Source: JBBDMC01 sp963826055
Lineage (GTDB): Bacteria; Pseudomonadota; Alphaproteobacteria; Rhizobiales; Kaistiaceae
DNA length: 64,000 nucleotides
NCBI GenBank assembly: GCA_963826055.1
Contig: CAWGVO010000009.1
Location: 124,001-188,000, forward strand
Direction of reading: 5' to 3'
The notes under the pieces are model-generated. The model had not been told where the DNA came from and did not search any database. It saw only the letters and a list, made by a program, of their open reading frames with translations. Numbering within the stretch: position 1 is the first letter of the stretch; every line of letters begins with the position of its first letter. The position numbers were made by a program, and so were the translations under genes. Positions 27,282 through 36,056 of the stretch are shown here, piece by piece.

Positions 27282-27827
27282 TCAGCCCGGCCAGCTTTCC
27301 CGGATCAGTGTGATGCCGTCCCAGGCCTTGCAGGCGGCCTGGATCGCCGTGAATGTCGCCTGCCGTTCGTCGGTGAGGCCGGCGATCTCCACCGCGAAGT
27401 TCATCAGCGGGTGCTCCAGATAGTGAAGCGGTCCCCGCGGCGTTTCGATTGTCTGGCCGACGGTCCAGCCGGCGCTCAGCGCGCGGTCCAGGCTCGCCTC
27501 CAGATCGCGCGGCCAGTATGCGATGTGCTGGAGGCCCGCGCGGCCCGACCGCGTGAACTCGGCGTACATCGATGGCGCTTCGTCGTTTTGCTGGATCAAC
27601 TCGATCTGGGTGTCGCCGGAATAGCTCAACGCGATCGACACGTGCGGCTGGCTCGGCACGCCCCGCAACAGGAACTTGCTGTAGCGGAAGGCGCGTTGAA
27701 CGAACCACGGGCCAACCCCCATCGAGGCGTTCCATGCTGCTATCGCTTCGTCGATATTTGTGACGACGTAGCCGAGTTGCCTGATGTTTCCGGAGAAGAC
27801 GCTTGTTGGTGAACCGGGTGCGGTCAT
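27282..27827 (-). CDS. VOC-superfamily (glyoxalase/methylmalonyl-CoA epimerase-like) protein
   Basis: A 181-residue metal-binding VOC-fold protein. RQLGYVVTNIDEAIAAW begins the first beta-alpha-beta module, IELIQQND and LQHIAYWPRDLEASLDRA the second, with HYLEHP near the end; the pattern is closest to epimerase/dioxygenase-like members. It is the last gene of the minus-strand operon starting at 32663, 56 bases after the Cys-rich paralogue. It could epimerise a CoA ester or open a ring in this pathway; no specific activity is claimed. Confidence 0.75.
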   Translation of the reverse strand: MTAPGSPTSVFSGNIRQLGYVVTNIDEAIAAWNASMGVGPWFVQRAFRYSKFLLRGVPSQPHVSIALSYSGDTQIELIQQNDEAPSMYAEFTRSGRAGLQHIAYWPRDLEASLDRALSAGWTVGQTIETPRGPLHYLEHPLMNFAVEIAGLTDERQATFTAIQAACKAWDGITLIRESWPG

Positions 27828-27883
27828 GACAATCCGTCGCCGTCATTGCAGCGCGTGACGCCACGGCGCGGGCGCCGGCGCCT

Positions 27884-28973
27884 TCATTTCGCTCGCGAAG
27901 CGCTTCCCAACGGAGTTCCTGGCGGCGGCTTCCGCTCGCCAACTTCGGCGAACGCTTCCGCGGGTACGTCTTCCAGGCGCCGGTACATGGTCCACGTGCA
28001 CTTCGCATCCTTTCGGTTCGGGTACACCGGTGGCTCGATGACCCGCAGCGGATAGCCGAAGCGTTCGATCGGCAGCTTGGTGTGCAGGAGACAGCAGTGC
28101 GCGCAATAGGCGCATACCCCCTTTCGCCCCCAGGCCCAGTCGTGTTCCTTCTCGAGCGTGCGGAAGAAATAGGGCGCCTCTGCCCGCGATCCCGTACCAT
28201 CGAGCGGCTCGCCGCGCTGGAGGCGCCCGCCGCTGCTGCACGGGTCTATGGAGATCACGACCCGGTCTTCGTATTCCTCCACATCGACCTCTCCGACGCG
28301 GTTCGGCCCCGACAGATGCGCGCGCCGTCCGTCAACGCTGATGTAGACCAGATAGTCAAACATCTCGGCCCAGGGGTGGCTCGAAACGTCGTAGCGCTGG
28401 TACTTGTCGGCGAATACGGGTTCGACCAGCCTGCCACGGTAGAGTTTCTCCAGCTGGTCCTCGCCGAGATGCGTCAGCACCGCGTTGAGGAGTCCGGCGA
28501 GATAGTCGATGCAGCGGTCGTAGAGCACCCGCCAGTGCTCGACGAACCGGTCGACGCCCTCAAGCGCGACGTCCGTTGGCGCCGCCAGTTCACGCACGAG
28601 CCTGGCCTTCGCCACGTAGAACTCGCGCCATCCGGCCTCGGCGTCGAACGGCGACGGTCTCGTCGCCGGTCACCAGTCTGCTTACGTCGGATTCGATCTT
28701 TGCCAGTTCGGTGTCCGCAACGCCGTTGTCGCGCAGGAACTGTCGCGTCTCGTCGATCCACTGGATCTGCTGGTGGTAGTTCCAGCTCGCCAACTCGGCC
28801 AGGAAATCGATGAACGCGATCGCTTCCGACCGATCGCCCGATGCGATGGCGTCACGAATGCGCCTCACGTTCGATACCGCCTGCTTTTGCAGGGGACCGG
28901 TCCTCACGTGCCGGCCGAGAACCGGATCGATGACGATCTCGCCGCCGCCGGCAGAAAACGGGCTCCCCCTCAT
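27884..28973 (-). CDS. Cys-rich protein of unknown function, paralogue B (one frame break)
   Basis: I do not recognise this family. Once the frame break near 28650 is corrected the protein is ~362 residues and aligns along its length with the neighbouring paralogue A. The N-terminal half is helical (IRDAIASGDRSEAIAFIDFLAE). The C-terminal half has SIDPCSSGGRL, APYFFRTLE, then the cluster KGVCAYCAHCCLLH and later DAKCTWTMYR, suggesting metal or Fe-S binding. Its ATG overlaps the paralogue A stop (ATGA). Correcting one base restores FDAEAGWREFYVAKARLV, matching paralogue A, so the break is probably artefactual. No signal peptide is seen. Confidence 0.75.
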
Positions 28974-30040
28974 TTGCTGGCCTTGACCGGCTTCTGCTCG
29001 CCGACCTCGTGGAAGCACCGTTCCGGCACCAGGTCCGGGTGCCGGTAGATGATCCACTTGCATTTGGCATCCGTGCGGTCCGGATGGGTCGGCGGCTCGA
29101 CCACGCGCATCGGATAGCCGAATTTCTCGATCGGCATCTTGTGCTGTATCAGGTTGCAGTGGACGCAGTAGTGGCACACCCCGGACCTGTTCCAGGTGAA
29201 GTCGTAGGCGCCCTCGATCACGCGATAGAAATATGGCGCTCCCAGGCGCGACGGCGTCCCGTCACGCGGCTCGCCAAGCATCATCCTTGATCCGTTGCCG
29301 CACGGATCGAATGTGAATTCGACGCGATCTTCGAAGTCCTCGAACCCGATGCTCCCGTCGCGCTCGCGCCCCGACATGTGGAGCTGGATACCCGCGAAGG
29401 TCCAATCGACGAGCTTGTCGAACGCCGCCGCGAACGCCTCGGGCGATTGACCGAATTGACTATATTTGCCGTCGACAAAATCGCCGACGATGTAGTCGCG
29501 ATAGACCGCGTCGATCTCCCGCTCGCCGAAGCGGACATGGACGACGTTGAGCAGTCCGCTGATGTAGTCGTTGTTGCGATCGTGTATCGAACGCCAGCTT
29601 TCCTTCAGCGTCTCAGCCGTCGCCAGCGCCACCTCCGTCGGAGCGGTTCCGATCTCCCGTAGAAGTCTGTCCCTGGTCTCCTGGAACTGGCGCCATTCGC
29701 GTTCGTGCTCAAACGGTTCGCCGTGCGGATAAGCGACCAGGCGGCGCAAATCCTCCTCGATCCCGGCAATATCCTCCGCGGTCAACCCGTGGTCGGCCAG
29801 GTACTTTAAGATCGAAGCGCACCAGCGGTTTATCAGCTCAAAGGCATACTGCGCCCGCTCCGCGAAGTGACCGGCGATCGCGATCGCATCGCTCTTCCGC
29901 CCGTCGGCAATCGCGCTGCGAATGAGACGATAGGGCGGAACACGATTGTCCAACGTGGCAGCGTCGGGGCCGTTGAAGACGCCCTCAAAGTCGACGGCGT
30001 CCCCGTCCGGGCGCTCCATTTCCCGGGTGGTGCCTTTCAT
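28970..30040 (-). CDS. Cys-rich protein of unknown function, paralogue A
   Basis: A 356-residue soluble protein of a family I cannot name. Residues ~35-150 are helical with a repeated EREWRQFQETRDRLLREI-type amphipathic stretch. The C-terminal half has FTFDPCGNGSRM, APYFYRVIEGAYDFTW, the cluster SGVCHYCVHCNLIQHK (C-x2-C-x2-C), EKFGYPMRVVEPPTHPDRTD and AKCKWIIYR. Conserved Cys and His suggest a metal centre. Paralogue B follows with a 4-base overlap; the amidohydrolase precedes with a 4-base overlap, so all three are translated together and probably work on the same substrate or form a heteromer. Confidence 0.8.
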   Translation of the reverse strand: MKGTTREMERPDGDAVDFEGVFNGPDAATLDNRVPPYRLIRSAIADGRKSDAIAIAGHFAERAQYAFELINRWCASILKYLADHGLTAEDIAGIEEDLRRLVAYPHGEPFEHEREWRQFQETRDRLLREIGTAPTEVALATAETLKESWRSIHDRNNDYISGLLNVVHVRFGEREIDAVYRDYIVGDFVDGKYSQFGQSPEAFAAAFDKLVDWTFAGIQLHMSGRERDGSIGFEDFEDRVEFTFDPCGNGSRMMLGEPRDGTPSRLGAPYFYRVIEGAYDFTWNRSGVCHYCVHCNLIQHKMPIEKFGYPMRVVEPPTHPDRTDAKCKWIIYRHPDLVPERCFHEVGEQKPVKASK

Positions 30041-31014
30041 GGTCGGTCTCCGCCCGTCCGCAGGGCCGTCTCCGCCGCGGCCGGCCGATTGAGCAGTGGG
30101 CCCAGCCGATAGACCTCGGCCGCCGTTCCCGCGAAAATCCGCCGCTTCTCCGCTTCGGTCAGGTCGCCCACCGCGGCCTGATAGGTGGCGACCATGTCGC
30201 CGTATGTGACGTGCAGCTTGTCCACGGGGAAGTTGCTGCCGAACATCATTCTTTCCGGCCCGAAACAGTCGACCAGGTGGCGGACGACCGGTCTGATATC
30301 GTCGACCGAGAGCTTCCGGCCCGCCATCCACAGCCCCGACATCTTGACGTAGGCGTTCGGAGCCTTGGCAAGCGTCCGGATGCCCGCCTCCCACGCGGCG
30401 CGCTCGTCCCGCGGGCGCTCGGCCGCATCCAGATGCAACGGCAATCCGCAATGGTTCAGGACGAAATTGATGTCCGGAGCGAAGCGGGCGAGGGCGAGGG
30501 CATCCTCCATCTGGAAGTGAAAGACGGAGAGATCGAAGGCGAGGTCGAATTTCGTCAGATGCTTGAGCCCCGCACGCCATGCGGGGTCCTGCATCTGCCC
30601 GTCATGCGGTATTCCCGTGAGGCTCGGATTGGGGTGCCAGTGGAGCGGCACCCTCACGGCGCGAACGGGCCCCGCCGCCACGTGGCGGGCGAGCGCGTCA
30701 TCGACGCCGGCATCACACAAGTCGACGTGCACAACCACGGCACTGGGCAAACCGTAGCGCGCCTTCTGATCGGCAAGCCAGCTCGTTTCGTCGACCGGGT
30801 CGGAACCGCCGTAGGATGCCTCCACATGGACCGAACCCGCCAGCGGCAGATCGCCGACGTCGGCGCGCAGGTCTTCCGGCAGGTAGTTCTTTCGGATGGC
30901 CGCGTAGTCGCCGAACCTCCGCTGGCGGAGTCTGTCGGTCAGCCATGGATAGTAGTTGGTATCCAGGTCCCAGAAGTGGTGATGGGAATCGATGATCGGG
31001 ATCGCGGGAAACAT
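30037..31014 (-). CDS. Amidohydrolase-family (COG3618-type) hydrolase
   Basis: A 325-residue TIM-barrel metal hydrolase. The HxH motif is IDSHHHFWD; other ligands fall in SVHVEASYGG, SVFHFQMED and VLNHCGLP. The usual GSDWP strand reads FGSNFPVDKL, a variant known in this family in which the nearby Asp follows the proline. It is placed between the ABC permeases and the Cys-rich paralogues and overlaps paralogue A by 4 bases. A lactonase or amidase step on the imported compound is likely. It starts 19 bases after the permease stop. Confidence 0.82.
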   Translation of the reverse strand: MFPAIPIIDSHHHFWDLDTNYYPWLTDRLRQRRFGDYAAIRKNYLPEDLRADVGDLPLAGSVHVEASYGGSDPVDETSWLADQKARYGLPSAVVVHVDLCDAGVDDALARHVAAGPVRAVRVPLHWHPNPSLTGIPHDGQMQDPAWRAGLKHLTKFDLAFDLSVFHFQMEDALALARFAPDINFVLNHCGLPLHLDAAERPRDERAAWEAGIRTLAKAPNAYVKMSGLWMAGRKLSVDDIRPVVRHLVDCFGPERMMFGSNFPVDKLHVTYGDMVATYQAAVGDLTEAEKRRIFAGTAAEVYRLGPLLNRPAAAETALRTGGDRP

Positions 31015-31033
31015 GGACCTGGGAGCGCCTGTC

Positions 31034-31825
31034 TCAACCCGCCAGCATGCCCCACCGCACGACCGTGCGGCGCTCGATCGGCGTAAATACGAACCTGTCG
31101 AGCAGAAACCACATCGCCGCGACGACCAGCATGCCCAGTATCACCGTCTCCGGCGCGAACGCGTTTGAGGCCTTGATGATCATGTAACCGATCCCGTTGG
31201 TGCCGGCCACCAGCTCGGAACCGACCATGGCGCGGAACCCGTAGGCCATCGACAGACGCAGTCCCAACAGGATGTGGACGAGCGCGCCGGGCAACACGAC
31301 CGCCGTGTAGAGCTGTCTGGTGTTGGCGCCCAGGCTCTGGACCGCGCGACGCTGCGCCCGCGGAATCGATTCGGCGCCGCTGACGACGTTGTAGATCGAG
31401 CTGAAAAAGATCGTGTTGACCATGACGAAGAGAACCGGCCCGTTCCCGACGCCCAACCAGATGATGGCCAGCGGCACCCAGGCGATCCCGGCGATCGACT
31501 GCATGAACGTCAACAGCGGGCGCAGGAGATCCGACACGTGCCGGTTCAAGGCGATCGCGAATCCGAGCGGGATAGCCAGAGCGTTTCCGATCAGGAAGGC
31601 CAGCACCAGACGTTGAACGCTCGCGGCGATGTTGATCAGCAGCACGCCGCTGTCGACCTTGCGCACGAAATCGCTGACGACTTTTCCGATCGTCGGCAAT
31701 TGATAGGCGGGAACGTTGCCGTGGGTCGTCAGCAGATACCAGGCCAGAACAAGACCGATGAACGGCAGGATGCCGACCCCGTTCTTGAGTCTGCGCGCGG
31801 TCGGGCCCGGGATGCGCTCAGCCAT
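31034..31825 (-). CDS. ABC transporter permease (nitrate/sulfonate/taurine type), second subunit
   Basis: A 263-residue SsuC/TauC-type permease with six hydrophobic segments and the EAA-like loop SLGANTRQLYTAVVLPGALVHI (usual EAAxxxGxxxxxxxxxxxLP region). The partner permease overlaps its start by 8 bases. The ATPase (40752) and binding protein (45526) of the same type are encoded elsewhere in the island. Together they would import an organic anion, possibly sulfated. Confidence 0.87.
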   Translation of the reverse strand: MAERIPGPTARRLKNGVGILPFIGLVLAWYLLTTHGNVPAYQLPTIGKVVSDFVRKVDSGVLLINIAASVQRLVLAFLIGNALAIPLGFAIALNRHVSDLLRPLLTFMQSIAGIAWVPLAIIWLGVGNGPVLFVMVNTIFFSSIYNVVSGAESIPRAQRRAVQSLGANTRQLYTAVVLPGALVHILLGLRLSMAYGFRAMVGSELVAGTNGIGYMIIKASNAFAPETVILGMLVVAAMWFLLDRFVFTPIERRTVVRWGMLAG

Positions 31826-32663
31826 GGTCTTCCGCCGTCACGAGAACCCCCCAGCGGCGCACCGTCGCCGCCTCGAATGGCTTGAGGTACATGTTGTCGA
31901 TGAAAATCCACAGAAGGCCCATCGTGATCATTCCGACGATGGTTCGCGCTGTCTGGAGGCTTGCGGCACTGTCGAATATCAGGAACCCGATGCCGCTCTT
32001 CGCCGCGATCAATTCCCCCAGGACCAGCGCACGGAACCCGAACCCCGCCGATATGCGGAATCCCGTGAGAATGCTTGGCAACGCGCCGGGAATAATCACG
32101 TCGCGCAGGATCGCAAGTCTCGACGCACCGAGGGATCGTGATGCGTTGACGTACACCGGCGGCAATGTCCGGATGCCGGATACCGTGCTGAACAGAACGG
32201 GCCAAATCACCACCAACGCCACGGTGACCACTATTGTGGTCAGGCTCAGCCCGAACCACAGGACAAGAAGCGGCACCCAGGCAACTTCGACCAAAGAGTA
32301 GAAGAAATTGATGGCCGGCCACAGCAGGCGGAAAAGCCATCGGTTGAGGCCAACCGCGAGCCCCACGGAGACGCCGGCCAGCGTGCCCCACGCGACACCC
32401 AGACCGTACCGGTACAGGCTGTCGCCGACATAGACGAGCATCAGCCCCTTGTAGACCAGTTCGACGAACGCGGCCCAGACTTCCGAAGGCGATGGATAGA
32501 AGTAGGTAGGCAGCCCGACGAGCGGAACCGATATCCACCAGACCGCGAAGGCGATCAGCAGCCCGAGCGCACCCTTGAAAAATCGGCCGGCGGCGCGCGT
32601 TCGCAGCACGCGCGGCAGCGTGAATCGCGGTCCGGTCAGGGTGCCTGCTGACTGCGCCGTCAT
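31818..32663 (-). CDS. ABC transporter permease (nitrate/sulfonate/taurine type), first subunit
   Basis: An SsuC/TauC-type inner-membrane permease of ~281 residues with six membrane segments and the loop SLGASRLAILRDVIIPGALPSI that contacts the ATPase. The ATG at 32663 (MTAQSAGTLTG) is chosen because longer in-frame extensions run across the promoter and operator at 32793-32831 and are not hydrophobic. It is the first gene of the minus-strand operon running to the VOC gene. Having two different permeases implies a heterodimeric channel. Confidence 0.84.
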   Translation of the reverse strand: MTAQSAGTLTGPRFTLPRVLRTRAAGRFFKGALGLLIAFAVWWISVPLVGLPTYFYPSPSEVWAAFVELVYKGLMLVYVGDSLYRYGLGVAWGTLAGVSVGLAVGLNRWLFRLLWPAINFFYSLVEVAWVPLLVLWFGLSLTTIVVTVALVVIWPVLFSTVSGIRTLPPVYVNASRSLGASRLAILRDVIIPGALPSILTGFRISAGFGFRALVLGELIAAKSGIGFLIFDSAASLQTARTIVGMITMGLLWIFIDNMYLKPFEAATVRRWGVLVTAEDHG

Positions 32664-32792
32664 GGGGATCGGCCGTTGCTGCGATGGCGTCGGCTGCCGA
32701 GGGGCCCGAATGGTTTCATTGCTTCCGATTCGGTTGCCCGAAGCGCCTTCCATCGCCCCCGGATCGGTCCGCGCATCGCCTTGGCAGCTGTC

Positions 32793-32831
32793 ATGATATA
32801 GGTATATCATCCGTACCCAACGGGGCGTCAA
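32793..32831 (-). promoter_or_regulatory. Operator A and promoter of the permease operon
   Basis: ATGATATA-GG-TATATCAT at 32793-32810 is a perfect inverted repeat with a 2-base centre. On the minus strand TTGACG (32826-32831) lies 17 bases before GATATA, so the palindrome covers the -10. The same palindrome occurs at three other promoter regions of the island. The rest of the 385-base gap between 32663 and 33049 shows no gene; it must also hold the promoter of the LacI gene. Confidence 0.75.
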
Positions 32832-33048
32832 GTTTGGAATTCGGCTTGACGCCGACATCCGTCAACGAGGGGGGTGAATGCCGCCAGCCAGCAACGCGTC
32901 GCGATGTGGATTGCCGCCGCGCAACGAGGACGGCTGGACGAGCACAGCGAGGCACGCGGGTCGCTGAGTTAGATGAAGCAGAGTTCCCAAACGATCAGGC
33001 CAGCGGCCGGCCGCTCGCGCGCCATGGAATGGCCCCCGTCGGGTCAGC

Positions 33049-34044
33049 ATGCGTGACGTTGCCGACGCCGCCAACGTTTCTCTCATCACCGTCTCGCGCG
33101 CGTTCCGACAACCCGAATTGGTCCTGCCGCAGACCAGGAGCCGCATCGAGGAAGCGGCGAAGGAAACCGGCTACGTCCCCAACCTCGCGGCGCGTAGCCT
33201 GCAGCTCAACCGGACCCACATCGTCGCTGTCCTTCTGCCGGCCCTCAACAACTCGATCTTCGCCGTCACGGCGCAGGGCATCTCCGACGTGTTTGAGCCG
33301 CGGGGCTATCAGATCATGGTCGGCAACCTTGGCGACAACCGCTACCGCGAGGCCGAGGAACGTCTCGTTTCAGCTTTTCTCGGAAGGCGTCCCGACGGTA
33401 TTGTCCTGACGGCTGCCGACCACTCCGAGAACACACGCCGGCTCCTGACCAATTCCGGCATTCCGGTCGTGGAAATTTGGTCGGCGACGCCGAAGCCGAT
33501 CGACATGAGCGTCGGCGTGTCGAACATCGAGGCGGCGCGCGCGATGGTGCTCGATCTGGCACGCACCGGCTACCGCAACATCGGCTTGCTCACGGGCCAA
33601 TACGTCGGCAACCAGATCACCGACGACCGCCTGCGCGGCTACGAGCTCGCCCTCAAGGAACTCGGCCGCCCCTTGCGGCCCGAACTGATCGTCAAGACCC
33701 CCGTGCCCCTGAATCTTGACAGCGGTGGCATTGGATTGATGCGCCTCATGGAGCAGGCGCCGGAGGTGGACGCGGTGTTTTGCGCGGGCGATGTGTTCGC
33801 CCACGGCGCGCTGCTGGCGTGCCTTGCCAAGGGGATCGATGTCCCCGGCCGCGTCGCCGTCGCCGGCATCGGCGATCTTGAACTGTCGTCCCGGCTGCCG
33901 CCGGGCCTGACCACCGTGCGGGTCAACGGCTATGACCTTGGCCGTCGTGCTGCGCGCATGATTCTTGCCGAGCTTGATGGTCGCCCCCCAAGGCGGCGGG
34001 TCGTCGACCTCGGTTTCGAAATCATCCGGCGCGGTAGCACCTGA
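33049..34044 (+). CDS. LacI-family transcriptional regulator (second island)
   Basis: A 331-residue regulator beginning directly with the helix-turn-helix (MRDVADAANVSLITVSRAF), hinge NLAARSLQLNRT, then the periplasmic-binding-like effector domain (VAVLLPALNNSIFAVTAQG, AVFCAGDVFAHGALLACL, VAGIGDLELSSRLPPG). It resembles gluconate-type GntR repressors. No longer in-frame start is visible upstream. It is the best candidate to bind the four ATGATATACGAATATCAT-like sites flanking this island. An SDR gene follows by 23 bases. The effector is unknown. Confidence 0.88.
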   Translation: MRDVADAANVSLITVSRAFRQPELVLPQTRSRIEEAAKETGYVPNLAARSLQLNRTHIVAVLLPALNNSIFAVTAQGISDVFEPRGYQIMVGNLGDNRYREAEERLVSAFLGRRPDGIVLTAADHSENTRRLLTNSGIPVVEIWSATPKPIDMSVGVSNIEAARAMVLDLARTGYRNIGLLTGQYVGNQITDDRLRGYELALKELGRPLRPELIVKTPVPLNLDSGGIGLMRLMEQAPEVDAVFCAGDVFAHGALLACLAKGIDVPGRVAVAGIGDLELSSRLPPGLTTVRVNGYDLGRRAARMILAELDGRPPRRRVVDLGFEIIRRGST

Positions 34045-34067
34045 CGTATCAACAGAAGGGAAATTGG

Positions 34068-34874
34068 ATGCAAGAAGCCGCTTTGAGCGAACGGCAAGTG
34101 GTGGGCGCCCACATGGGTCTCGCCGGGCGTGCGGCCATCGTTACCGGCGCGGCAAGCGGCATCGGCCGCGCCGTCGCCGAGATGCTGGCCGGATACGGGG
34201 TCATGGTTGCCGCCGTCGACATCGACGGAGCGGGCCTGGAATCGTTGGAGGGTTCGATCGTCGATCCTGAGCGTCACCGCTTTGCCAGGGCCGACCTCAG
34301 CGACGTCGGCGCGTGCGAAACCGTGGTCGCCGAGGCGCTGTCCCAGTTCGGCCGTCTCGACATCCTGGTGAACGTCGCCGCGATCCTTCGGCGACGCGAA
34401 ATCGAGGACGTCGACGAGGCTGATTGGGACCAGACCATCGACACCAACATGAAAAGCCAGTTCTTCATGTGCCGCGCGGCTCTGCGGCCGATGCGCGAGG
34501 CCCGCTGGGGACGCATCATCAACTTCTCCAGCGTCGGGGCCCACACCGGCGGCAACTACAGCCCCGACCAGGTCAGTTCCACGCCCTATCTGACCAGCAA
34601 GGGCGGCATCATCGCCATGACGAAGTCGATTGCCAAGCAGGTCGCCCGCTTCAACATCTGCGTCAACGCCGTCGCGCCCGGCAACGTCGATACCGCGCTG
34701 ATGCGGCCGGGACTTACCGAGGCGGGGTTGCAGGCCATGTCCACGCGCAATCCGCTCGGACGGCTGGGAGAGGTTGACGAGATCGCCTGGGGGGTCGTGT
34801 TCCTGGCGAGCACGCTTGCCGGCTACATCACCGGCCACACCCTCGACATCAACGGCGGCGTGAACGCCCGTTAG
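34068..34874 (+). CDS. Short-chain dehydrogenase/reductase
   Basis: A 268-residue SDR with TGAASGIG, NVAAILR in place of NNAG, the serine in NFSSVGA and YLTSKGG (active-site Tyr/Lys). The DIDGAG loop after strand two favours NAD. AAGGGAAA precedes the ATG at 34068; a downstream ATG at 34113 would also keep the fold. It is cotranscribed with the LacI gene, and operator B follows its stop codon. It is probably a sugar or sugar-acid dehydrogenase of the same regulon. Confidence 0.86.
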   Translation: MQEAALSERQVVGAHMGLAGRAAIVTGAASGIGRAVAEMLAGYGVMVAAVDIDGAGLESLEGSIVDPERHRFARADLSDVGACETVVAEALSQFGRLDILVNVAAILRRREIEDVDEADWDQTIDTNMKSQFFMCRAALRPMREARWGRIINFSSVGAHTGGNYSPDQVSSTPYLTSKGGIIAMTKSIAKQVARFNICVNAVAPGNVDTALMRPGLTEAGLQAMSTRNPLGRLGEVDEIAWGVVFLASTLAGYITGHTLDINGGVNAR

Positions 34875-34887
34875 GCCAAACCATTGC

Positions 34888-34919
34888 GCCGCCGATGATA
34901 TACGAATATCATCGGCGGC
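34888..34919. promoter_or_regulatory. Operator B, long perfect palindrome before the dehydratase-like gene
   Basis: The 18-bp core ATGATATACGAATATCAT is at 34895-34912, and the arms extend to 14 bp (GCCGCCGATGATAT) around a 4-base centre ACGA. It ends about 17 bases before the GTG start of the next gene, so a bound regulator would block transcription or RNA polymerase passage. No good -35 is visible. It could also fold as a hairpin behind the SDR gene. Confidence 0.8.
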
Positions 34920-34936
34920 AGGGAGGAACTGCCAGC

Positions 34937-36049
34937 GTGAAGATCGAGCGCATCGAGACGATACCGATCGTGATGGAATTGCCGCGCACGTTCCGCGGCA
35001 GCCATTACTACATGACCCACCGCTGCACGATCATCACGCGGGTCTACACCACCGAAGGCATCGTCGGCGAGTGCTACAACGGCGATGAATTTGAGGACCA
35101 GCAGGCCGCCATAAAAATCATCCACGACGAGGTGGCGCCGCGGGTCGTGGGGCTCGACGCGTTTCAGGTCGAGCGCTGCTGGGAAGCGATGCGCTTCCCC
35201 AGCTACAATATCCTGCGGGATCGGAAACTTGCCATGATCGCGCAGGCTTGCGTCGACAGCGCCATCTGGGATGCCGTCGGCAAGGCGCTCGGCGTTCCCC
35301 TTTACCGGCTGTGGGGCGGTTACCGCGACGAACTTCAGGCCGTTTGCATCGCCGGCTACTACGAAGAGGGCAAGACGCTGGCCGATTTCGGCACCGAGAT
35401 GGTTGCGGTGCGCGAGATGGGCTTTGCCGGCTGCAAGTTCAAGGTCGGCGGCCGCTCGCCGGCGGAGGATGCCGAAAGGGTGCGGATCGCCCGCGAGGCC
35501 GCCGGCGCCGACTTCATCCTGACCGTGGACGCCAACCAGGGATGGACCGCCGCCGAGGCAATCGAGTTCGCCAATCGCGCCAGGGACTACGACATCCGTT
35601 GGTTCGAGGAGCCGTGCCGATGGTACGATGATCGCCGGGCGATGGCGCACGTGCGGGCGGTGACCGGCATTCCTGTCGCCGCCGGGCAGAGCGAGATTTC
35701 GCGGGCGGGTTGCCGCGACCTGATCGCCGACCGCGCCATCGACGTCTGCAACTTCGATGCGAGCTGGGGTGGGGGGCCGACCGAATGGCGCCGCGTCGCC
35801 GCCCTGGCCGACTGCTACGGCGTGCAGATGGGCCATCACGAGGAGCCGCAGATCTCGACCCACCTCCTCGCCGCGATTCCCAACGGCACCTATGTCGAGA
35901 TGTTCCATCCCGACCGCGATCCGCTGTTCTACCGGCTGGTCGCCAATCGCGCGCCGTTTTCAGACGGGCGCTACCGGGTTCCGGACGGTCCCGGCTGGGG
36001 CCTTGAGCTCGACCCGGACACGATCCGGAAATACCGCGTCGACCAGTGA
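34937..36049 (+). CDS. Enolase-superfamily acid-sugar dehydratase-like protein
   Basis: A 370-residue mandelate-racemase-type enzyme. The catalytic K-x-K is CKFKVGG (near residue 165), metal ligands are in VDANQGW, WFEEPC and AGQSEISR, and the His base is in MGHHEEPQ. This set fits acid-sugar dehydratases, which make 2-keto-3-deoxy acids. The GTG at 34937 is preceded by GGAGGA. It heads the plus-strand operon with the 2-oxoacid dehydrogenase genes, isomerase and ABC ATPase and lies directly behind operator B. The second such enzyme (25334) belongs to the other island and has K-x-R. Confidence 0.87.
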   Translation: MKIERIETIPIVMELPRTFRGSHYYMTHRCTIITRVYTTEGIVGECYNGDEFEDQQAAIKIIHDEVAPRVVGLDAFQVERCWEAMRFPSYNILRDRKLAMIAQACVDSAIWDAVGKALGVPLYRLWGGYRDELQAVCIAGYYEEGKTLADFGTEMVAVREMGFAGCKFKVGGRSPAEDAERVRIAREAAGADFILTVDANQGWTAAEAIEFANRARDYDIRWFEEPCRWYDDRRAMAHVRAVTGIPVAAGQSEISRAGCRDLIADRAIDVCNFDASWGGGPTEWRRVAALADCYGVQMGHHEEPQISTHLLAAIPNGTYVEMFHPDRDPLFYRLVANRAPFSDGRYRVPDGPGWGLELDPDTIRKYRVDQ

Positions 36050-36056
36050 GATTCGC

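Noticed and set aside
34888..34919. Interpretation of the long palindrome as a plain terminator
   Set aside because: Its core recurs at three other promoter regions and no T-run follows, so an operator is the better reading, although a termination role cannot be excluded.
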